Counted from the first letter of the stretch, positions 7,255 through 21,600 are shown. The stretch is 64,000 nucleotides of DNA from Neurospora tetrasperma FGSC 2508 (GCF_000213175.1 NW_009799179.1:3701551-3765550); one strand, 5' to 3'. Notes: generated by a model from the letters alone, not told the origin. Program-made: numbers and translations.

Positions 7255-10200
7255 TTTGTGATGCTGCAGCTGTTCGTGTAGAGGGTTGATGCTTTGCAAA
7301 GTTCTCGGATGTTCGTGAGATAGGCAAGAAGAAACTCTGTATCTTTGGTGGTGAGACTGAAAGCGATGGCAGGAGGTCTGGATTGTTATGATGATGGTGG
7401 AAGAATACAACTGGCAAAAGATCGGGAGAGAGAGGGGGGAGGGAGGAAGTTCTTATACTAGCTACAGAACCATTTGAAAAGGCCACGAAGGCAGGATATC
7501 GTTGAAAGTCGGGAAACTCGGTGAAGTGGGCAAGAAGCTACATAATGCTGCAGAAACCTTGTTTTCTCACAAATGTTGCAGTCGGCTGCTTGAAGACCAT
7601 GCCTTATTATCTGGATACCTAAGAACCTGTAGCTCGAGTATCTGCGGCAGGGGTTCAACCTGTGTAGAGGTACATGACGTTCACTTTTTCTTTGGAAACC
7701 TTGCAAGGCCATGTTTGTTTTCTCATTGTATGCAGTCCGTAATGCGGGTTTTGTGTTATTGATAACGAAAAATGGCTTGCCTCTGCATCTGCTTCAAAAT
7801 GAACCCAAAGTGACTTTTTTCAACTTTTTTTTTACAGCCTGGCTTAGCCTTACTGCCCTGCCATGCGTTCAGGTCAGGAACTTATATGCCGTTATGCATG
7901 ACCAAATTTCCACAATACGGCTAAAACACGCTTTCTCGTGCAGTAAATCTAGTCACGCCACGCCCTGATGCATGCTGCGCCCTGCATGTATTGGGTAGAA
8001 GACTGTCGGGCATTCCCCAATGTGCAAGAATTTCGAGTGGCAACTGAACAGCTGGAGGTGCCTATGATCAGAACTTAGTGCATGGTGGGCGCTTAAGCCA
8101 CTAACGTAACTGGTGAAGGTGAAGGAACACGTTTCAATTCTACGGCTTGAAGATTCCATCACTGTACTGGTATCGGCTCGGAATACTCTAATCCCGTCGG
8201 CGAGATTCCAAGGGCACTCTCGGCAATAATTACGAAGAACTAGATGGGTCATGTACTTCACCTGAAGGAGATTCTAAGGTTGGTGAGACCCAAGGTTTGG
8301 AAAGTTATATCTCTCAAGGTTGTCTCATTCGCTGGTACTGGGTTGAGTACGAACCGAAGACTGGTGGAGGGCAAGACATCAAGGTCCCAGATTTTGGGAG
8401 AAGCGGCCGTTGGCTAGCGAACGGAAGTAGAAGTGACCACCGAACGGGATAGTTCCGTGATGGAGATAAACAGAACGCTGGGTAGAACAGTAGGGTATTG
8501 TACGTATGCAGCAAACCCCGAGTGTTTCGATAGCCAAGCTCGCTGATCTTGCTCGAGTTCAATACCTGTAGATCAAGAATCCAACAGGACAGGAGTCAAT
8601 GTTGTCGAGGGAGACTTAAGAATGCCAAACTCAGCAACCAGAAACTGGCAAAATGCACAAAAAAGACATCTGGGGGTTTGCATGAAGGTGTAGGAATTGG
8701 GTCAACGTCCTCTACTTGTCTGATTGGTTTCAGAGTCTGAAAAGGATCAGAGACACTCCCACCGAGACGCCTATGATTATAAAATTAGTCGCAATTGACC
8801 GCGCGCTCATCTTCTTCTGTCATGTCTGTAGGCTCAGGAGAGACAAATGTGATGAACCATTCCCAGAAATCAGTGAGGGCATCACCAACAAGAAGAGCTT
8901 GGGGGACAAAACTCAAAGACGGTCAGTTATGAAATAACGATGGTGTTGAACGGGCGAAACTTCCGTGTAGTCTAGTATCAAATCAAAAGAAATCCCATGG
9001 GGATTTTGTATGAGACTTGATAGGACGGATGTGACGATCAAACATGGCTTTTACAATGTTGATGCTCCATGAACTTGGTTTTGGCACATGGTTTCCCATG
9101 ACAAAGGGATTACAGGACACTAGATGTGTTTGACTGAAGACACTGAGCAAACGACCAAAGAGCAAGTGGTGTAGTGATAGCCGACACGGTTAATTGAAAA
9201 GGAGAAGCTCATCACACCGAATGACCAAGCAGGTGATGATGAACAGGGACTCAGCAGAAGTCAACCATCCTCCGAACTTGATACGATTATGGGCTTGGCT
9301 CAATGTTTCAGAGCTCGCAGCTTCTAGACTTGATAATGACTCGAAGAGAAAAAAACGTGTGTATCAGACCGAGGCGCGCTTTTGGTATGTCGATCAACCT
9401 AAACATCGCCGGCCCCGTCTAGAAAGAGAATAATCTTGGTAAAGGACCGGGAGTACTAAGGGACGGCCACGATCGAATGTCACGTAATGAAGGATGTGCC
9501 ATATATTCAAGATGAAGAAAAGAAAGCGTGGATGACGAGATGTAATGGACAGGAGAGGTTCATCGTTTCCGCTCTTTCCCTCTTTCGTCTGTCTGCCAAA
9601 AAGACAGGTACGTACCTAGGTAGGTTTCTTGGGTTAGGTTGGAAAGGCAATCGATAAGATAAGAGAAAACACTCACGCCATGCAAACCAAGTGGAAGGGA
9701 CCTAATGACCAATCAGTGCCAAAGCTGCCGCCTAATCGGGTTTGATAAGAGGGCCGATCCGACGGAGGTCTTGATGAAAGTTGCGAAAAGAGTGGCCCGG
9801 CGGCTTGGTAGAAATTGATGAATATCCGACCACCGGTTTATAGAACGCACAAAGCAGATACTCCAACCGACGAGAGACATTTGACAAAGGCGGGGTTACC
9901 ACTCGGTCATAAGGTTGTGTTTGGAGCCGCTGTACTGTGTAGAGGCTGTTGAGGAGACTTTGCATTGCCGTACATGACCCGCAGCTGTACTCTCTGTACA
10001 GTAATACACGGTAATGACGCAAGCTAAGGTTTCTTACTGAAATCTCTTTACTGTTTCGTGTTCATTGATGCTAGGCTGTAAGAAGTCGTGGTGTTGTGTA
10101 TGTGCTTTTATTAGATGTATGGAATCAGAGTATGTAATGTGAGTTAGCGACTGGTAGATTTTTTCGAAATCTAGCTGAACACAAAGAGTGTAGTTGTAAG

Positions 10201-12758
10201 ATTGTAGTATATAGTACCTTAAAGCCACAGTACAAAAACTGGGTTCTCCATACTGTAATACAGGGCCAACCTAAGATCATACCTCTACAGACATCTAGTA
10301 TATATCTTACCGAGTGGAAAATATTCTAATTCACCGTAATGGAACAAGCAAGAGATGCGAAAGTTGAAGAACGTTATGTGGATATCTGTCTGAACTTATG
10401 AACTCCCACTCCCACTACTACATATTTCGTAAGATTCCACGCCGACAGTCTTGAAGGGGCGGAGTGTCCAATACGTCAACGGGATGATCTTTTATATGAC
10501 CATGGTTGCTTCTTTGGATGATGGTTTGGAAGTGCTGGATCGTGTGAATATCATGGTATAAGAATGCATGTTTTGTTCGATAAAACCACATCTGTTTCCT
10601 GCTCAGGATTTACCATGATGTCTCTGAACAACAAGCAGGCATTTGATTCCTGTAATGAGGACGAAAGAAAGCCTCATCACTCAAGTGACCAAAGCGTCGC
10701 AATTACCGTAAATGACAGGTGCTGGTTGGAAGCCAGTGAATGATGTTCGAATCCGTTGGTTGTGGGGTTGTGAGATTGCAACCCGACTGATCTACTTCCG
10801 CCTACTTTGCAGGACCCATGTAGGTGTTGGGTCAGTTCATGTTGGCAACTGGCAAGGGAAGCGCATGAGCATTGAACTCCGGAACAACAGCCAGGTTATC
10901 CGGACTCAACTTGGCCAGTGGGCGGGCACCTGATAACTCCCGGGGCCGTTGATAGCGTATACCAGCGTACTGACGATAGCAGCTTTATAATGTAGAAGAA
11001 TGGACTTCGGCAGGCACTCCCGACGTTCTTGGAAGAGGATGCGGTTCAAGCAAGGGGTTGCAGCCAAGGAGATTCATATGTGGGTTAGGGGTGTTTGTGG
11101 CTCTCTGCTGCGTGCACTACCAAATGTGGGGTAATTGTCTAATTGCACCTTGCCTATCTTGGCTAGCGCCTATAGATTGCTGATGTAAGCAGGCTGGAGC
11201 CCTCAACGTCATTCCTTCCTTCCTTCTATGAAATGGTTTTCTCAAGAATCTGGAGCCTGATGCCCACCTACCTAGGTAACAAACTTCATGCTTTTCCTTT
11301 GATGATTCCCGTCTCTTTCCTTCTGGGTTTGTGATCTGCGCTACAAGAGCAAGACAGTATTGATTAGTCGGTTTGAGTCAAGTGTCAGCGTGCTTGGATT
11401 TTTGAGGCTCTTCAATCGAGCCCTGCGACACTGGAGATGACAGGCCAAATCTGGCAAAACCCGCGACCCTAGCATAAGGATCACAAAGAAGTGAATGGCG
11501 ATTGATACGGCGGAACAGTGAGCATCCATCCGCGAGGGACACAGCCCCGCGTCGGGAACTGCTAGTAATGGATGAAGCACAAATCACAGAGTGATAGCGA
11601 GGCAAGGAGGGTCGGAGGACATTTGGGGGTCATTTGATTGCTGCCAAGGCATGATGCAACTGGAGCGCTCTTTCAGGAAGGAGGACTGGGATGACTGAGG
11701 GTTGGTTGGCGGAGATGATCTGTGCTTCCGCCAATTAGTAGGTACGGACCCTTTTCCTCTGTACAATGACGTCGACTGCCACCATAACCTTTACAAGTTC
11801 TCGTTGACGATAGTTCAACTCACTGCAGTCACTTATCCCTTCCCTGCCAGAGTCGACCGACAATCTGGCGCTTCCCTCGATTCTACTACTTGCACTTGGA
11901 ACGGTCCATGCCCGCAACCACTCAGCTGTAGTGGCTTCAGCTTAGTCCCTTCGCCCCTTCCCCCCGGGTTCCTTTCATTAAACCCAAAAAGGCCCGGGAT
12001 CTTCTTGTCGCGATGATGCCCATTTCCACAATGCGTGTTCCTGGCCAGTGCCCCTCCTCTCCCCCCCAATCTGTTCCCATCATGCCCGACGACACAGGGT
12101 CTCGTCATAGCCATGGAACCAGTAGCACTTCTGGCCTTTCCAATAAACTCCCCACAAAGTGGTCTTGTGGCCTTCAAGTTGTCATCTTGCTGCCGCTGTT
12201 ACTGGTCTTGATTTCTCAAGCTGTTCCCTTGTACCCAATCGTTCCAGTCGTGTCCCAGTTTGTGCACCATAGCAATGCCAGGTTTAGGTACATTAGCACT
12301 TTAACTACACTTTACTACCTTACAGCTCCGTCTTTCCGCACCATCTTCGCTGCACTTCATCGCCGATTTACTCACAAATCTTTTGTTCCGTCTAGCTACA
12401 GCTCCCAAACAGGAAAACCCGGGCCGATTTCGCAACTGTGTTCTTACCAACAGATCTAGACAGCCTCGCACCCCCCTCAAAGTCCACACACCCACCCTAT
12501 AGGCTGCCAAGGGCCACGGCAAAGGGCTATAGCCGAGAGAATACCACTCAGAGAAGAGTTTAGGCTTGTGTGTCTTCCTGGGGTTCGTGGCGGTCTTCCT
12601 AACCACCCCCTTTTGCTCGCTTCTGGTGTCTTGCAAACTAGAACCAGTAGTTCAACCGTCACCTGATCAGAAACGTCGGCACGACTCGGACTCGAGACAG
12701 GACGGGCACGACCACCCGGTTCCTTGCTCGGGTGCAGCGATTACAGGTAGTCCCTAAG
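7255..12758. other. Gene-poor stretch, 5.5 kb
   Basis: I see no coding region with recognisable motifs or a convincing chain of exons on either strand. The open frames are short and compositionally random. The left end (to about 7500) is the promoter of gene D. The right end (about 11.9-12.76 kb) is C/T-rich and probably the leader and promoter of the zinc-cluster regulator. CTAGGTAGG-type tracts occur near 9610 and 11268. Confidence 0.45.
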
Positions 12759-15564
12759 ATGAGCGACTTTGCGGCTTACCCCGTTCAGACAAGCTCGCCA
12801 GCCTCCTCAAATGGCACAGTTCTCCCACCGTCTTTGCCAGGCACAAGTCTGAGGAAAGAGCGCGGTGCCATCGCCGCTCAGGCCTGCGATACCTGCAGGG
12901 CTCGCAAGCAGAGATGTGACGAGCAAAGACCAAAGTGCGGCACTTGCCAGAGATTCAATGTCGAGTGTCACTACAGGGAACCACAGCCTACAAAGTAAGT
13001 CTACGCCTTACGCCTCCTGAGATGACTCCATCTAATACGGACTCTAGGAAGGACAAGACGCTGGTAGAAATCCTGGATAGGCTCAAGGTCCTAGATGTTC
13101 TCAATGTCCTCGAGAACAAGATTGACCACTTGAGTTGGCGCATGGACCATTTAGTGGCCACATGTCATCCCAATACAAACTCGACGACGACGGCAACTCA
13201 CCTCGCCCCTCCTCCCCCTCTCACCACTTCCACTGGACATTCCGTTGGCATCCATGGAGTACATCCTGCCGTAGCACACCACCACTCGCCAGAAGGACTG
13301 TCTAATGGGGGGCCTCATGCGCTCCCCAATATTGCTTCGCTCACTGAGGATCACTATCAATATGTGTCTGCTGTGCATCAGATGCTGGCGTGGCCGGCAA
13401 TACAAGGCCACCTGGCGACCGTTCAGCCCAAATGCCCTACCCGTAACCTCAAGTCGGTTGCGACTGACGGTCCGGCCATGGCACTTGGTGCTCATCTCCC
13501 AATGGACCACACTATACCCATAAGCGTGCAAACTGGCGAAAACTATAATCTTGGGCCTGTCTCGGCCCCAATATCAGCCTTTGGATTGGATTGGGACATC
13601 ATGCAAACGTTGAGCAAGGCCTACTTTGACACCATTAGCCTCCTGCATCCTATCTTGGACCGCCATACCTTTTTAACTCAAACACTTCCGACTTTGTTCA
13701 AGAACGGAATCGATCACAGACTACAGTCCACCATTGCCTTTCTCGTCTTTGCTCTAGGCGAGGTTGCTCTAGGTAACTATAGGGGTGCACCCATCAATGC
13801 GCACGGAGGGAGGCCGAGCGGTATGAGGGGAGGTTCCAAAAGTCACCCACCTGGCATCACGCTGTTCAACGAAGCGAGGAAACGTTTGGGCTTTAGTGTT
13901 GCCGAGACGAGCCTCGAGATGGTACAGGCATACACGTTAGCTAGGTGAGCACGTTGTTCTGAGAACCTGTGGTTCCTCTTTCTAATCACAAGAATACACA
14001 CAGTACCTATTGCGCAACCTGCTCATATCCCATGGTATGTTACCCCTATATACCTGCTACCTTGTTTCGTGCAAATATTACCTGTCGCTTTGGTGATCAT
14101 GTACTAACAACCGCAGGGTTTTTGGAAAATGATTAGAGAAGCGTCTTTGGCTTGCCAATCCTTGATCATGATGTAAGTCAATAATATGCCTCCTCATTTG
14201 TCCAGTATGCAAACTAAAACATGGCAGTAACCCAGGGGTGCTCTCTTCTCCACAAGCAGACTTGCTCAGAAGAGCATTTTGGCATTGTGCCGTCATGGAA
14301 ACGTGTGTACCAGAGATATGTCCTGATAATGTCAACTCAAGCTAATCGGTGTTTGCCAGTTGTCTCAACCTTGAGCTAGGGTTCCCACTTACAGGCCTCG
14401 AGAAGATGGAAAACGTAGTCAGCCTCCCCGACTTCAGCACCAGCTTCACAGACTACGATTATGTCAGCAACCAAGAAACACAATACCAAGAGCACTTTGC
14501 GTCTCAGATAGCTCTTAGGAGGCTGCTTGTGGAATTTCACGGGACGCTCAGTCGATGTAAGCACCCTTCTTCTCCTTGACCACTCGATACTCTTGCCCAA
14601 CACTCGCTAACGCACATCCTCTGCAGCACCATACAACACCACTGCTCCCAGCACTAGCAGCACCCCAAATAGGATCCGCCATATGGCAACGGATCTCGAG
14701 CGCTGGCGTAGCTACCTTCCCTCTAACCTACAATGGCAAGAAGACACACCCGGCGCCTTTCCGTCGAGCGCAACCGCCTACAACGGCCCAAGCATCTACA
14801 GCCCCGTCACGACAGCAACGGCAACTACGACCACGAACAGCACCCCGGCTGTCTCTCCCATGCTTCCAACTCCCCAAGAAGGCACCACGTTCATGAACTC
14901 CGTCAGCCCGGGCGTTAGCAGGGTCTCCATGGCCGGAAGCGGCGTCATGCCACAAGCCTTAGCCAATGTCGCAGCTTCCGGCCTTCGCTCCCCCCCAATG
15001 TCCCACCAACAGCCGATTCTCAACTCCGGCCTTGGTCCCCAACATCAACCAGTGCCTCAACCACAAATGTTCACGGCCGACCTCGACGCCCCTCCTATCC
15101 GCTATCCGTATGCCCACGACGTGCAGGTAGCCCTGCTCCGCTCCCGCTACTACTACGCCAAGTACCTCATCCACCGCCCTTTCCTCTACAAAGCCCTGCA
15201 CCACCCGGACGCCATGATGCAAGAAGACGCCATCGGCGCCGCCGAGTGTCTCAAGGCCTCGCTCAAGTGGCCCATTGCCATGTCCCCCTCGTCTCTGCAA
15301 AAGCGGTTCGTGCCCTGCCCTTTCTTCTTCACGCAGAATTTCTTTGGGATCTTGGTTCTTCTGCATTTGGTTCTGAGCGACAAGGTGCCGATTCTGACCA
15401 AGATCAAGGATACGCTGTGTGGAGGAGAGAGGTTCGAGTTGGAGGCCAAGAAGACAGTGGAGCTGTATGTGGATTGGATTCGGGATCTGAAGGATGTAGA
15501 GCCGAGTGCGGTTTGGGATTGGGATGTTGTCTGTGCCATGTATGGATTGGAGGGGAATGGGTAA
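12759..15564 (+). CDS. Zn2Cys6 fungal-specific transcription factor, 809 aa
   Basis: Seven exons: 12759-12994, 13048-13944, 14004-14034, 14117-14172, 14228-14302, 14360-14556 and 14627-15564; total 2430 nt, all frames consistent. A nuclear DNA-binding regulator. The zinc cluster is at residues 43-70, with cysteines 43, 46, 53, 60, 63 and 70 (CDTCRARKQRCDE), followed by a leucine/isoleucine-rich dimerisation helix (ILDRLKVLDVLNVLENKI). The fungal-specific middle homology region includes LLHPILDRHTF, GFWKMIREASLACQS and DLLRRAFWHC, motifs typical of this family. Exon 3 is only 31 nt, and exons 4 and 5 are 56 and 75 nt; they are required to join the middle homology region. A proline/serine-rich linker precedes the C-terminal helical part. 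An in-frame GTG exists at 12732, but the ATG at 12759 (MSDFAAY) is preferred. Target genes are unknown; the nearest gene, the permease, is convergent, so co-regulation is not implied. Confidence 0.9.
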
Positions 15565-16490
15565 TGGTAGAGCTGGATGAGAAAGAGTCTTCAAGGGTTA
15601 TGAAAGTAATGAGGGAGGTGGTATGGGAGGGAGGGAGATGATATCGGATGGTGAGGCAAGACAAGCCCGGCGGGGAAGATTGGCAGTGAAGTGTTAGAGG
15701 TGGGGGCGTCTTGGCGATGTTTTGGCTGTTTTGGATACCATGTCATTGTCATGGCAGTGAGTTTTTGGCTCGGCGATTTTTAGATATCTTGATGACACAA
15801 TCCTCAATCTTGAATATCGGTTGTAGAAAGTTGAAGGTTGACACTGTAACCAGGGTGATCAATTGCGCGCGCCGGAAGAGGCATGCATACCTGAGAATAC
15901 TTTTGGGTATCAGAGCCGTCTTGAGAATCAAAAACGATGAATCGTTTAATATCGAGCGAGGCCCTCATTGACAGGCGTTTTCCATCATTGATCAATCAAT
16001 CGACTATCCATCTGGTCAATGTTTTGTCAAATCGATCAAAGTATTCAACCCGAATTGAACGAGTTATTCATCTCATCAACTCTGCTGTATTGTGCCAACC
16101 TTCGCCGAACCAATCCCATTCACGTGCATGCAGATTACGAGGAACAAGGAAGCAAAGGGTTATCCAACATCATTTCCGCATTGGAGGGTATCATGATACA
16201 TTAAAAATACGCCAGTAGAATGCTAAAAGTCAGGCTCGCCCGCCTTGCCCGCCTAAAAAGAACAGGAGGAAAAACTTCTTCCATCCCATCGTGTCACTAT
16301 CCCCCAGGACTCCTTCATGTCCATGTCCGGCCCAGCTCTGTGCTTTCATTTGACTCCCTCTCTTCTTCTTCTTTGTTCCCCGAATCATTGCGCAGTCCTC
16401 ATTTTCCCATCATTAACATTTCGAATTTTTGTGTACACATCCGATGCAAAGTATAAAACAGCCAAACCCCACCACAACACAAAATCTTAT
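15565..16490. other. Convergent intergenic region
   Basis: 3' flanks of the zinc-cluster regulator (plus) and the permease (minus). No gene seen. Confidence 0.6.
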
Positions 16491-18689
16491 TTATTGCTCC
16501 TTCTCACTTACAGGCCGCGTCGATGACGGGGTCTGTGTAGTCGAAGGGCTGTCGGGGCGGATCTTCTCCTGCGTGACCTCCTTTGAGTTCGCTCCCGAAG
16601 CGAAGGGGGGCTCGCTGTTGTTCCTCGACCTCGAGTGGGTGCTGGGACCGGCAGAGCCGTCGTTGACGAACATGCCCTGGTCGGTGGTGTTGCGGAAGTA
16701 GTGGTGGACTTGGTCGTTGAAGTCATCCACCTCGAGATCGTCGCCCATGGAGTTCTGGCCGTTGACCTCCTTCTCGCGGCGCATGCGCTCCTTGCCGGCC
16801 CACTCCTCACGCATGTCCTCGATTTTCTGCTTGTGGTCGAGCTCAGGGTTGTAGTGCTTGCCAACGCCGCGGAGGCGCTCCCAGAGGGAAAGGTGCATGG
16901 GGTGGATGGCGATGCCGTGGTAGTCTTCGGGCTTGCCGGCGCGGATGTAGCTCCACCGGCGCTCTTGTTCCTTGAGGTCAAGACCGGTGGTGTCGGGGAG
17001 GAACAGCCAGGTGAGGATCATGCCGGCGAGACCGAACCAGGGAACGACGTAGAACTTGGTCTGGGTATCGATGTAGTTGTAGAGAACGGAGGCGAGAAGC
17101 GCACCTGCCTTACCGCAGCAAGCGCTGAAGCCGTGGGCGGAGGCGCGGATGGGGGTAGGGAAGACCTCACCGGCAACGAGGAAGGTGACGCTGTTGGGGC
17201 CGAACTGGTTGAAGAAGCTGGAGAGGAAGTACATGGCCTGGAAGGACTTGATACCGGCGGGGCTGGTGTAGTACTCCAACTTGAAGGCGGGAACGACGAA
17301 CATGATGAAGCACATGAGGAAACCGACTTGCTGCATCATCTTGCGGCCATAGAAGCGGTTGTCCATGAGGAGCGAGGCCAAGTAATAACCGACAAGAGAG
17401 ATGATGACGTTGTACAAGTTCCAAATCCAGCCGGTCAAGACAGAGCTCGAGCCGCCGCTGATGACGGCGATGAATTGAGCCTGGAAGAGCTTGTTTCCGT
17501 AGAAGAAGACGTCGTTGCAGAACCAGCAACCAGCCGTGGCGAGGAGACGGCCTCCAAAGTGCCTGGTGGTCATGGCAAGGGAATCGAAATCGTAACCGGT
17601 AACGTTGGTCTTCTTCTTGGCGGCAATAAGCTGTCGGCTGGCGTGGGGCATCTTGTAGGTTCTGTAGTAGACGAGCCAAAGGGTACCGACGGCGGGAATG
17701 GCGAACGACAATCTGAATGTCCACTGGACAGTGGCGAGGCCATAGGGCGGGGATCCGCTACCGGCATGGAAGATGAGGAGGAGGATAATGAGGAGGGCCT
17801 GGTTGATAAGCTGACCCCAACCCTGCATCAAGAAGGCGGTAGTAACCTTGCGGCCACGGTGAAGACGGTCGTTTCTGGTGGAAAGCTTTCCGGACGCGAC
17901 AGAGTTCTCCATGGAGGAGGTAGCAGTAATGGGATATTCTCCACCGACACCGAAACCTGCAGACAGAATGTGTTAGCTTTGCACGTAATGCGACTTTGTG
18001 CCTTTGAGAGAGAACTTGCCGTAGAAGAAGAGAGACCAAGCATAGCAGATGACCCAGCCCTGGAGGGTCAAACCCCAAGAAGCCGTGAGCATGAGCAAAC
18101 CGACAAACATGATGGCGGCATCCTGAATGAGACCCCAGCGACGACCAATCCAATCACCAATAACACCAACGACCAGCTGGCCAACCATAATACCGATAAC
18201 CTCGAGATATGTTACGGCAGCGATCCAGTTGCTGCTGCACTCGGTAGCATTGTGGCCCCAGCATTGCGGCCAGGTGGCTTTGAAGAGAGGCTCGATGTTG
18301 CCGATACTGAAGAGGACGTAGCCCTCGAGACCAAGACCGGCTCCGGGAAGGACGGCGTTGCGGAAGTACCACGAGACGGGGCTGAGAGGGTCCTTCTTCA
18401 TCATGCGACCGATGGCCTTGAGCTCCTGCTTCGCCTCCTCATTCTGGACCTTGTTGACGAAGGCTATCCTCTCGCGCAAGGGCAGGTCGGCCCAGTAGGT
18501 GCCGTCTTTTGTGTAGATGTCGTCAGGTTGTGTGAGGTAGCCGAAGATGGCCTTCTCGTGGTCGGGATCAGGCGTGTGGCCGAAGGGAAGCTGAAGAGCC
18601 TCGTCACCGGTGGCCGGGCCGTGAGGCACGGGGATCAGACCCGGCGTAGGGTCGTGGTGAGTGTCGGGACGCATTACGTCGTCATCCAT
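16491..18689 (-). CDS. MFS phosphate:H+ symporter / glycerophosphodiester permease-like transporter, 711 aa
   Basis: Two exons, 18689-18020 and 17956-16491. A plasma-membrane solute carrier of the major facilitator superfamily. The closest recognisable group is the fungal phosphate:H+ symporter group (PHO84/GIT1 type): the MFS loop motif GDWIGRRWG, then FYGFGVGGEYPITATS, and later GPNSVTFLVAGEVFPTPIRAS and the loop 12-type FLPDTTGLDLKEQERRW. About twelve hydrophobic segments lie between residues 120 and 580, flanked by a long hydrophilic N-terminus and a serine/threonine-rich C-terminal tail. The 63-nt intron begins GCAAGT, not GT, and ends CTGCAG after a CTAAC branch site; joining there restores YG-FGVGG exactly, so a GC-AG intron is the only sensible reading. 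An AT-rich TATA-like sequence lies at 18729-18736. Substrate (phosphate, glycerophosphoinositol or glycerophosphocholine) cannot be decided from sequence alone. Confidence 0.88.
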
Positions 18690-21600
18690 GTTGAAGACTT
18701 GAGGTGGTTGTTTTGTATATGGGCGGGGTATATAAAGAAGAAGAAGAAGAGATTTATAGGATGGCGAGATGGATCAAAAAAGATATCAAAGAGTAGGTGC
18801 AAGGTTGGCTCCCCTTTGGTAGGTAGGTAGGTCCTTGGATGGCATCAAGGAGATACGGGGGAGGCTTGTCCTCTTGCTCAAGATCCCTAGACCAACAGCA
18901 CAGCAGGCGTGTTGATTCTGGAGATCAGATCAGACGATGATGATGATGATGAAGGAAGAGAAGGACAAGACCGCTGGAGAAAAAAAGTATGGTTATGAGA
19001 CTCGATGGCCACAACGCCGGTACCTGTCGCGAGTTCTTATGGCAGGATAGGATGGAAGAGCTTGGGGATGGTGCTGGGATACCAGCCGTCTCTTTCTAGT
19101 TTGGGATAAGGTGGCTGAAGAAGAGTGGAGGGGTAGCGGTACCTGTTTCTGCACCATTATTCAGCATGCAAGAGGGGTACAGCTACCTCGACGGATCAAT
19201 GGACAGGGGGGGCAGTTACAAGCGACTCCACGCCGAACACCCGAAGGCATGGCCCTGTACGGACCAGATCAGGTCGTGGTCGAATCGAGCACTGTCATTG
19301 GCAGATGTTGGGAATTTTTCCTCTCAATTTCCAATTCCAACGGCACCAAAATCTGTGGGGGAACGGGGCTCCATGGAGCAGTCGAACTCATTGGAGACTG
19401 GAGTTGCAGACCCTGACCGCTGACAATGGTTTCCCCGTGCGCTTCCGGCCTTTTTTTTTTCTTGATATTTTTTTTTTTCGCTTTACTTGCCCCCTTGCAT
19501 CTATGCATTGGATTTGATGGCATCATAGCAAAGGATGCCGGTCCCCCAAGAAACCAATGGATATTCAGGGTCTTGACTACGAGCTTCCTAAATAAAAAAA
19601 CAAGTAAAAAGCTGTGTATCTAGAGATGTAGATTTTGTGAAACGGTCAGTCTTGTTCATCTGACATTCGGGACCGTCAAAGTTGGGTTTCCTTGTGACGG
19701 AACCCTTGACGGATGAGAGGATCGCAATGTCAAAGGCTCCCGCTAGAAAGTAAAAGAGTTCGGAGGAGATGGATCAACAACGCACAGGAACAGGCAACGA
19801 CGGACACTGCTCGCTCGGTGCGCCCACGTGTTACAGTCTAACGCTGATATCATTCATTATTGCGCAACGCATTTCCGGCAACAGTGACGCAGCGAGGGCA
19901 CGGCATGAAGCGATGGTGTTCTAAGACATACTATGAAACTTGATGCCTGTGCTGAGGCTTCCTTGTTTCCAACGTGGAAGACTTGGAAGAATTCGGTGAT
20001 TCTGGTTGAAACAGAACGCGGGTAAGACCGTGGAACAGGATGTCGGGGTACATAGGTCTGGTAGGGCAGAGTGAGGTCAAGCTCTGTCAAGCTTTGCCGC
20101 CTCAAAAACAGACCGCCTTGGCAGCCAATCAAGGACGTCGCAGCTTTTTCAAGCCGCATCGGCGTCCGCCCGTGCGGGTCATTGGCAACACGACCGCCAA
20201 GTGGTATCGGGGTCCGCCACCAGGCAGACGGGAGTTTTGGTGATATGCACGCAGAGCACACGACAGACAACACGCGACACCGACGCTCCGACGTTGGCCG
20301 ACCGACCAACCGACCGACCGACCGCCCGGCCGCCCTGACTTCCCGCGATGGATCCCTCACGGATTCTTTTGAGTTTTGACTCCAGAGGGCTCCGTCTCCA
20401 GCGAGTCCAGCTCAACCGGGACCTCCTAGATGCCGTTAATGCACGGCCGAACTGTGGATTGCACATAGACGAAGCCAAGATGCCAAGAAAATATAGAAAG
20501 GAGGAACGTCCGCCGAAGAGGCAGTTAGACACACGACACCTTTGCTTTTCGTTCTTTTTTTCTTAGTTGTGACGATGCCCAGACATGTCGTCTGAGACTG
20601 AGAGGATGCCCTCGTGCCCTCCTTCCCCCTTCTGCCGCGCCCAGACGAAGCGGACACAGGCATGGCATGTTGACTTTGTTGACTTTGCCATCCTCGCCGG
20701 CCAACCACGATGGAGCGAGCCATGCGGACTGCGGGCGGCGGCGACGGCGAACGGAGCGGAGTCGGTTTTTGGACCGTCACTCGTCTTCTCCGTGCCATTC
20801 CCCCCCACGTGCCCTCTTTGCCCCAGGCTGCAGGATCTTCTTGGCTGCATCATTTTCGTGCGTTCGGCGTGTGAGCGAATGCAGTCGAATGCGGTTCGGA
20901 TCAACAGCCTGCAGATTAGCTCGCTGCTTGTCCAACGTGCCTGGTGTGTCGCTGGGGGGGTGCTGGCAGCCACTGCAGCTGAGTGTGTTTCGCGGCGTCT
21001 GGACTTGTTCGCTTTGTGGTGGATTGCCATTCACGAGGTCGAGACCGCCCACGTGTGTCCATGATTGGTCGAAAGCACTCGACCTGGGTAGATCCGAAAT
21101 GTGGGTCCGAATCTGCAAGAACGCACTTCTTGGCATCCACCACACCACCCGAGCCTAAATCCGCTTTTGGCGCGCTGAATTTGGGTAGTGTAGTTACTCC
21201 AAAAACCATACACGTCCGTGTAAAAAGAGTGTCTGACGTGCGCATCCGGGCTGGCAGTCCAAGAAGTGATCACTGTAACCTGTGCTGTGCCTCAAAATCC
21301 CTTCATCGTTGAATCTGTCCTCCACAATGCTGCCGCCGCCTTGGCCGTCCTCGGTTCTTGTGCTGACCTCGGCGAAAAAAACAACAAGTGGGGTAATAGA
21401 AAGTCCCAGCGGCACGACTGACTGACTGAGGGGTTGGATTCCCGAGTTATTCTCCACAACGGACTCCGATACATATGGAATGGAACCGGCCGTGGAACCC
21501 ATTTTTGGAAGCCCAGAAGGCGGTCAAGATATGGGAGAAAAGAAGGGCAACTTTTGTTCCATTCCGATGCTAGCTATAGTGTATATACTAACGCGGCCAA

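Noticed and set aside
10712-10933. GTTCGAATCC-like box, possible tRNA T-loop
   Set aside because: No matching acceptor stem, D-arm or anticodon arm could be drawn; no tRNA was found in the window.
12013-12636. Frames of 148 and 111 aa upstream of the zinc-cluster gene
   Set aside because: In a C/T-rich leader or promoter stretch; no domain, probably chance.
16635-18830. 731-aa open frame on the plus strand
   Set aside because: Lies antisense to the MFS permease. It is valine/glutamate/glycine-rich with no domain, a shadow of the codon bias of the real gene.
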